Program-made: the position numbers and the translations under genes
In this document: positions 50,045 through 53,664 of the stretch, piece by piece
Position numbering within the stretch: position 1 is the first letter of the stretch
How the letters are laid out: each line of letters starts with the position of its first letter
Notes under the pieces: model-generated
Seen by the model: only the letters and a program-made list of their open reading frames with translations
The model's database searches: none
What the model was told of the DNA's origin: nothing
Source of the DNA: CAWJTN01 sp963845895
Lineage (GTDB): Bacteria; Patescibacteriota; Microgenomatia; UBA1406; GWC2-37-13
Assembly: GCA_963845895.1 (NCBI GenBank)
Contig: CAWJTN010000002.1
Coordinates: 1-53,664, forward strand
Direction: 5' to 3'
DNA length: 53,664 nt

Positions 50045-50839
50045 ATGAAGTCAAGACTATCTCTTTTGATGATAACAAAAAATGCAGAAGAACTCTTAGA
50101 ACCTTGTTTGAAATCTGTTGAAGGTTTGGTTTATGAGACGATTATTATCGACAACTATTCAAATGATAAAACTAGAGAAATTGCCAAGAAATTTGGGGCA
50201 AAAGTTTATCTTCATGAGGAAAATGATCTAGGTAAGCAGAAAGCTTATGGACTGAAAAAAGTTACCGGAGATTGGGTACTGAATTTGGACAGCGACGAAA
50301 TAGTTTCTCCAAGATTGAAAGATGAGATTAAAAGACTAAAAAATTACGAATTACGAATTACGAATTATTCAGGATTCTGTATTTTTTATCAAAATCATTT
50401 TTTAGGACGTCCAGTTGATTACGGCGGAGAAAACTATAAAATGTTACGGTTATTTAAGAGAAATGCTGTTGAAATAGAATCAACATTAGTTCATGAACAT
50501 TTTATTATTAAAAAGGGAAAAATTGGTTTTCTTAAACATAAAATATTGCATTATTCCTACAGAACGCTCTTTCAAACATTTAAAAAATTCTCCGATTACT
50601 CAATTAGGGAAGCCCGTCAGAAGAATATAAATGAAGAAAAATCTTCACTGGAAAAAATATTTTTATATCCTATTCATATGTTTTGGGCAAGGTTTATAAA
50701 AGATAAAGGATATAAAGATGGAATTATTAGAATTCCACTAGACTTGGGCTTTGCTTATATGGAGTTTCTTACTTACATTCTATTATTGTTTTATAACTTG
50801 AGAATATTAAATGACAAATTTCAAATGACAAATAAATAA
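50045..50839 (+). CDS. WaaE/KdtX-like glycosyltransferase family 2
   Basis: A 264-residue GT-A enzyme. ATG 50045 gives MKSRLSLLMITKNAEELLEP; an earlier ATG 50015 lies in the opposite-strand gene's leader. IIIDNYSNDKTREIAKKFGA (nucleotide site), LNLDSDEIVS (DXD) and HFLGRPVDYGGENYKMLRLF match the core LPS glucosyltransferase group. Residues about 100-109 (NYELRITNY) are translated from a heptamer repeat, and the last residues come from another repeat (aaatgacaaattt). The stop TAA abuts the next ATG. Confidence 0.85.
   Translation: MKSRLSLLMITKNAEELLEPCLKSVEGLVYETIIIDNYSNDKTREIAKKFGAKVYLHEENDLGKQKAYGLKKVTGDWVLNLDSDEIVSPRLKDEIKRLKNYELRITNYSGFCIFYQNHFLGRPVDYGGENYKMLRLFKRNAVEIESTLVHEHFIIKKGKIGFLKHKILHYSYRTLFQTFKKFSDYSIREARQKNINEEKSSLEKIFLYPIHMFWARFIKDKGYKDGIIRIPLDLGFAYMEFLTYILLLFYNLRILNDKFQMTNK
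50343..50366. repeat. Heptamer (attacga) repeat inside the GT2 gene
   Basis: Three exact tandem copies of attacga followed by att, in frame. The same word occurs in both inverted-repeat arms around the S23-type gene. Confidence 0.7.
50809..50833. repeat. Direct repeat of aaatgacaaat at the GT2 gene's end
   Basis: aaatgacaaattt then caaatgacaaat; it encodes the final residues of the glycosyltransferase and places its stop. Confidence 0.55.
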
Positions 50840-52810
50840 ATGAATAAGTTAAATTTAAAAATTGCTTATATCTACGTTACTTATAAAGAAACTGATGAAA
50901 TGAAGAAAGAAATAAGAAGAGAAATTGAAGAGTTAGGATTTGAAAATCTAAAAATATACCATATTGACAACCTAAAGAATAACATCGGTTATGCTGCAGG
51001 TGTGAATCAAGGTATAAAGTTAGCCTTAAAGGATAATCCAGACATATTTATAGTTTCTAATCCAGACATTTCATTAAAAGGCATAAGTAAAAAAGACATT
51101 ATTAAACTTAGTGAACATTTTGACATCGGTGGGTTTGCGGTAGTTCAAGATAATAAAACTTACTATGGAGGAGAAATAGATAAGTGGAGGATGAGTGGTG
51201 CGTTAATAAATGAAAGACCAAAAAAAAGATTTGTTGAAAGAGATTTTGTCTCTGGATCTTTAATGGTTGTAAAAAGAGAAGTAATAGAAAAAGTAGGTTT
51301 TTTTTCGGAAGATTATTTTCTTTACTATGAGGAAGTGGATTATTGTACTCGAGCGAGGAAGGAGGGGCTCAGAATTGGAATTGATAGCCAAAAAAAATAT
51401 GCCCATTTTGAAATTTCCGATCAAAATCCAAAAAAGGAAATGTATTTAAAAAAAAGTAGAATCAAATTTTTACTTAAATATGGTACCATTTGGCAAAAAA
51501 TATACGAGCTGGCAAGACTTCCTAAAACAGTGCTTGAATATTTTTTTGCTAACAAAATTACCCAATCTGGTTTTCTGGTCAACTTTTTTAGCCTAAATGC
51601 ATCGTCATTTTGGAGCAAATTTCTTAATTTTATTCTCTTTATCTTTTTAGTGAGATATTTAAATCCAATTGATTACGGTGTTTATACCTTGGTATGGGCA
51701 CAAATTACTCTATTTGGTCCACTAGCAGATCTAGGAACAACGACCTATGGGATTGTTCATCTTCCAACAGAAAAGCAATCAAAATTTATTTCCTTATTTA
51801 ATCTGCGTTTTACTACGGCTGTCGTAGTTTTTGTTATGACTATTTTTACATCTTTTGTTTTTTTTAGATCAAATATTAGGATCTTTAATTTAATTTTTTT
51901 GGTTTCATTTACAATTTTTTCAAATATGTTCTCTGGAACATACTTGATTAAAAACTCAATTTCCGGCAAAATCTATAATTCTTCAATAGTATCAAGTATA
52001 TTCAACGTAATCCTTGTTCTTAGTTTGATCATTGGCATACTGATGACAAAATCATTATCTGTAGTTTTCATACTAATTTTTATTTTCTATAATTTTTATT
52101 CATTTGTTAACTATTTTCTAATAAATAAAGATCTGAAAAAATATTCCTACAAGATTGACCTAAAAAGTTGGATTGGATTTATTAAAAAGTCATATATATT
52201 TGTTCTTATTAGTTTTTTTGCTGGTTTATATTTTAAATTGGACGTCTTTTTATTACAGTTTTTAAAAGGATCTAAAGAAGTTGGTATTTATTCAGCCGGT
52301 TATAAGTTTTTTGAAGCCTTAATCCTTATTGCTGCAAGCTATAATGTAGCCAGGACTCCGATTTTTGCGAAGCTATTTAAAAAAAATAGGAATCTGATGT
52401 TTAAAGCAATGAAAATAGATTTAAGTTTGTTATTTTTTTTAGGATTATTGATCTCAATATCATTCTTTTTTATTTCACCTGTAGTCCTTCCTTTCTTTAT
52501 GAAAGGAAATTACTTAGAGTCTATAAAAGTCAGTAAAATCGTTATTTTTGCTCTACCTTTTATTCTTCTTAGCTCCGTATTCCTGAATGCCCTATATGTT
52601 TTAAATAAAGCATATCTTGTAATATTTATTTTTTTGTCTCAAACAATAATTAATTTTATACTTAATCTAACTTTTATTCCAAAATATTCGTATTTCGCAT
52701 CCTCATTCATTACGATTATATCTGAAGCTATAAATTTCTTATTATTATTCATTATTTTTAAGTATGAGAGTATCAATAGACGGAGGAGCACTTTGCACAG
52801 CACCAGATAA
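50840..52810 (+). CDS. GT2 rhamnosyltransferase-like domain fused to a Wzx-like flippase
   Basis: A 656-residue fusion. Residues 1-230 are a GT2 domain of the rhamnosyltransferase type: NIGYAAGVNQGIKLA, IVSNPDISL (DXD-like), DFVSGSLMVVKREVIEKVGF and FLYYEEVDYCTRARKEG. Residues about 245-640 form a polytopic PST/Wzx-type flippase (FFSLNASSFWSKFLNFILFI start, about 12 helices). The layout repeats the glycosyltransferase-flippase joining seen in the 1556-residue protein but with a different GT2 type. It starts directly after the preceding stop and overlaps the next gene by 47 nt. Confidence 0.85.
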   Translation: MNKLNLKIAYIYVTYKETDEMKKEIRREIEELGFENLKIYHIDNLKNNIGYAAGVNQGIKLALKDNPDIFIVSNPDISLKGISKKDIIKLSEHFDIGGFAVVQDNKTYYGGEIDKWRMSGALINERPKKRFVERDFVSGSLMVVKREVIEKVGFFSEDYFLYYEEVDYCTRARKEGLRIGIDSQKKYAHFEISDQNPKKEMYLKKSRIKFLLKYGTIWQKIYELARLPKTVLEYFFANKITQSGFLVNFFSLNASSFWSKFLNFILFIFLVRYLNPIDYGVYTLVWAQITLFGPLADLGTTTYGIVHLPTEKQSKFISLFNLRFTTAVVVFVMTIFTSFVFFRSNIRIFNLIFLVSFTIFSNMFSGTYLIKNSISGKIYNSSIVSSIFNVILVLSLIIGILMTKSLSVVFILIFIFYNFYSFVNYFLINKDLKKYSYKIDLKSWIGFIKKSYIFVLISFFAGLYFKLDVFLLQFLKGSKEVGIYSAGYKFFEALILIAASYNVARTPIFAKLFKKNRNLMFKAMKIDLSLLFFLGLLISISFFFISPVVLPFFMKGNYLESIKVSKIVIFALPFILLSSVFLNALYVLNKAYLVIFIFLSQTIINFILNLTFIPKYSYFASSFITIISEAINFLLLFIIFKYESINRRRSTLHSTR

Positions 52811-53664
52811 CATGTTTGGGAATTACATCTTCACGAAAAATCTTTTAGAGGCAATCTATCTCTTTGATAAAAAGAATACATATTCGATATATTCTTTCTG
52901 TAAAAAACCTAGTTGGTTAAAGCTAAATGATAAATTGAATTACAAAATTCTTATTCCTAATTATCTTTGGCTATCTACCAGAGTTAGCTTGGAAGAAATT
53001 ACTGAGAAGAAGGATGTTTTCTTGGCATTAAATCAAGCTTTACCTATCATTGCATCTCCAAAAATTATATCATTTTCTCATGGACTTTCGTTCCATTTTT
53101 ATCCTGATTTTTATCCAGATTCTTATTATGCCTTAGAAGATCAAGTAAAACCTATGGTAAGAAGGTCTAAAAACATAATTGTTTCTTCAATAAAAGTTAA
53201 AAGGGAACTTTCCAAACTTTTTCCTGATTATAAAGGATTTGTTGTAATTAATTATGGAATCCCTTTCGGGATAATACCTTTCAATAGAAGGATAAAAAAA
53301 AAGTTTTTTCTTTATGTTGGTATGGATCATCCTATAAAAAATATTCAATTTATAATTAATGTTTTTAATAAGATCAGAAAAGAAAAAAGTTTCAGTGATT
53401 ATAAATTATTCCTCATAGGTAACCTATCTCGTTACCAGGATATAAAAAATAATATCTATACAATAGAGAGAATTGAAAGAGCCAAATTAAGAAAACTGTA
53501 TTCTAAAGCCACAGCTTATCTCACGGCCTCTTATTATGAAAGTTTCAATTTTCCAGTCTTAGAGGCTTTAGCAAAAGAATGTCCTGTCGTCGGATTAGAG
53601 TCAGCTATAATCCCAGAATTAAAAAAATATGTATTTCAAGCAAAAACTTTTGATAGATTTGTTG
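52764..53664 (+). CDS. Glycosyltransferase family 4 (partial at the right edge)
   Basis: Three hundred codons are present; the gene runs off the window. ATG 52764 lies 47 nt inside the upstream gene and gives MRVSIDGGALCTAPDNMFGN, a normal GT-B start. The C-terminal half has KKKFFLYVGMDHPIKNIQFI, LFLIGNLSRYQ and the GT4 motif TASYYESFNFPVLEALAKEC. Acceptor unknown. It continues the glycan gene set. Confidence 0.88.
   Translation, partial: MRVSIDGGALCTAPDNMFGNYIFTKNLLEAIYLFDKKNTYSIYSFCKKPSWLKLNDKLNYKILIPNYLWLSTRVSLEEITEKKDVFLALNQALPIIASPKIISFSHGLSFHFYPDFYPDSYYALEDQVKPMVRRSKNIIVSSIKVKRELSKLFPDYKGFVVINYGIPFGIIPFNRRIKKKFFLYVGMDHPIKNIQFIINVFNKIRKEKSFSDYKLFLIGNLSRYQDIKNNIYTIERIERAKLRKLYSKATAYLTASYYESFNFPVLEALAKECPVVGLESAIIPELKKYVFQAKTFDRFV

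Noticed and set aside
50343..50366. CRISPR-like array from the attacga repeats
   Set aside because: Three 7-bp units without spacers; coding frame is kept; no cas genes in the window.
1..53664. Alternative genetic code (UGA as Gly), known in some CPR groups
   Set aside because: Many genes end cleanly in TGA (for example ileS and the ParB-like gene) and no gene needs TGA read as an amino acid.

Overview
The window is AT-rich, densely packed bacterial DNA that looks like a Candidate Phyla Radiation (Patescibacteria) genome; a Microgenomates-type lineage is my best guess, but no rRNA is present to place it. The reasons are short intergenic gaps, many 1-8 nt gene overlaps, starts lying directly behind -10 boxes, a MurD-MurL peptidoglycan route, a small four-helix-bundle (S23-type) gene set in inverted repeats, and AT-rich repeats spliced in frame into housekeeping genes. 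UGA is used as a normal stop (for example at the end of ileS), so the standard bacterial code applies.

Layout. 1-5.7 kb (minus strand): a dcw-type wall and division operon murL-murD-ftsW-murG-ftsQ-ftsA, with ftsQ and murG each broken by a one-base change in an A/T run. 5.8-10.4 kb (plus): hicB-hicA-ileS-rodA, overlapping. 10.4-12.3 kb: an accessory insert (unknown gene plus a Phd/RelE toxin-antitoxin pair) bracketed by direct repeats upstream of rplU. 12.3-14.1 kb: rplU, rpmA, a ParB-type HTH gene and signal peptidase I. 14.2-15.5 kb: a secreted LAFTG-anchored protein followed by its probable sortase. 15.6-29.5 kb (plus): a surface-glycan operon led by a 1556-residue fusion (GT2 + GT2 + flippase + GT4), then GT4, WecE-type aminotransferase, three related GT2 enzymes, an APH-like kinase and two GT39-like membrane proteins.

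29.5-31.2 kb: a secreted TIM-barrel glycosidase-like protein, tRNA-Val(CAC) and a small ORF. 31.2-34.6 kb (minus): a TasA-like fibre subunit, a SipW-type signal peptidase and two lamin-tail-domain surface proteins behind a strong promoter and a ~320 nt highly structured leader. 34.8-39.4 kb: S23-type gene, two adjacent double-propeller GH130 genes and a zinc-ribbon membrane protein. 39.5-41.4 kb: an SDR oxidoreductase and a frameshifted acyltransferase-like gene. 41.4-44.7 kb: small orphan genes with repeated fragments, a twin-palindrome repeat, a dockerin/lyase-type secreted protein and a candidate small RNA. 44.7-48.3 kb: an orphan PD-(D/E)XK-like nuclease and two zinc-ribbon methyltransferases interleaved with direct repeats. 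48.3-53.7 kb: a second signal peptidase I, a phosphodiester-glycosidase-domain protein and a second glycosyltransferase/flippase set.

The shared theme is cell-surface construction: peptidoglycan, glycan assembly and export, sortase anchoring, a TasA-like fibre system and three signal peptidases. The most promising undescribed items are the structured leader of the TasA-like operon, the S23 gene inside a perfect 18-bp inverted repeat, the in-frame repeats in murL, ileS and a glycosyltransferase, and the four-module glycan fusion.
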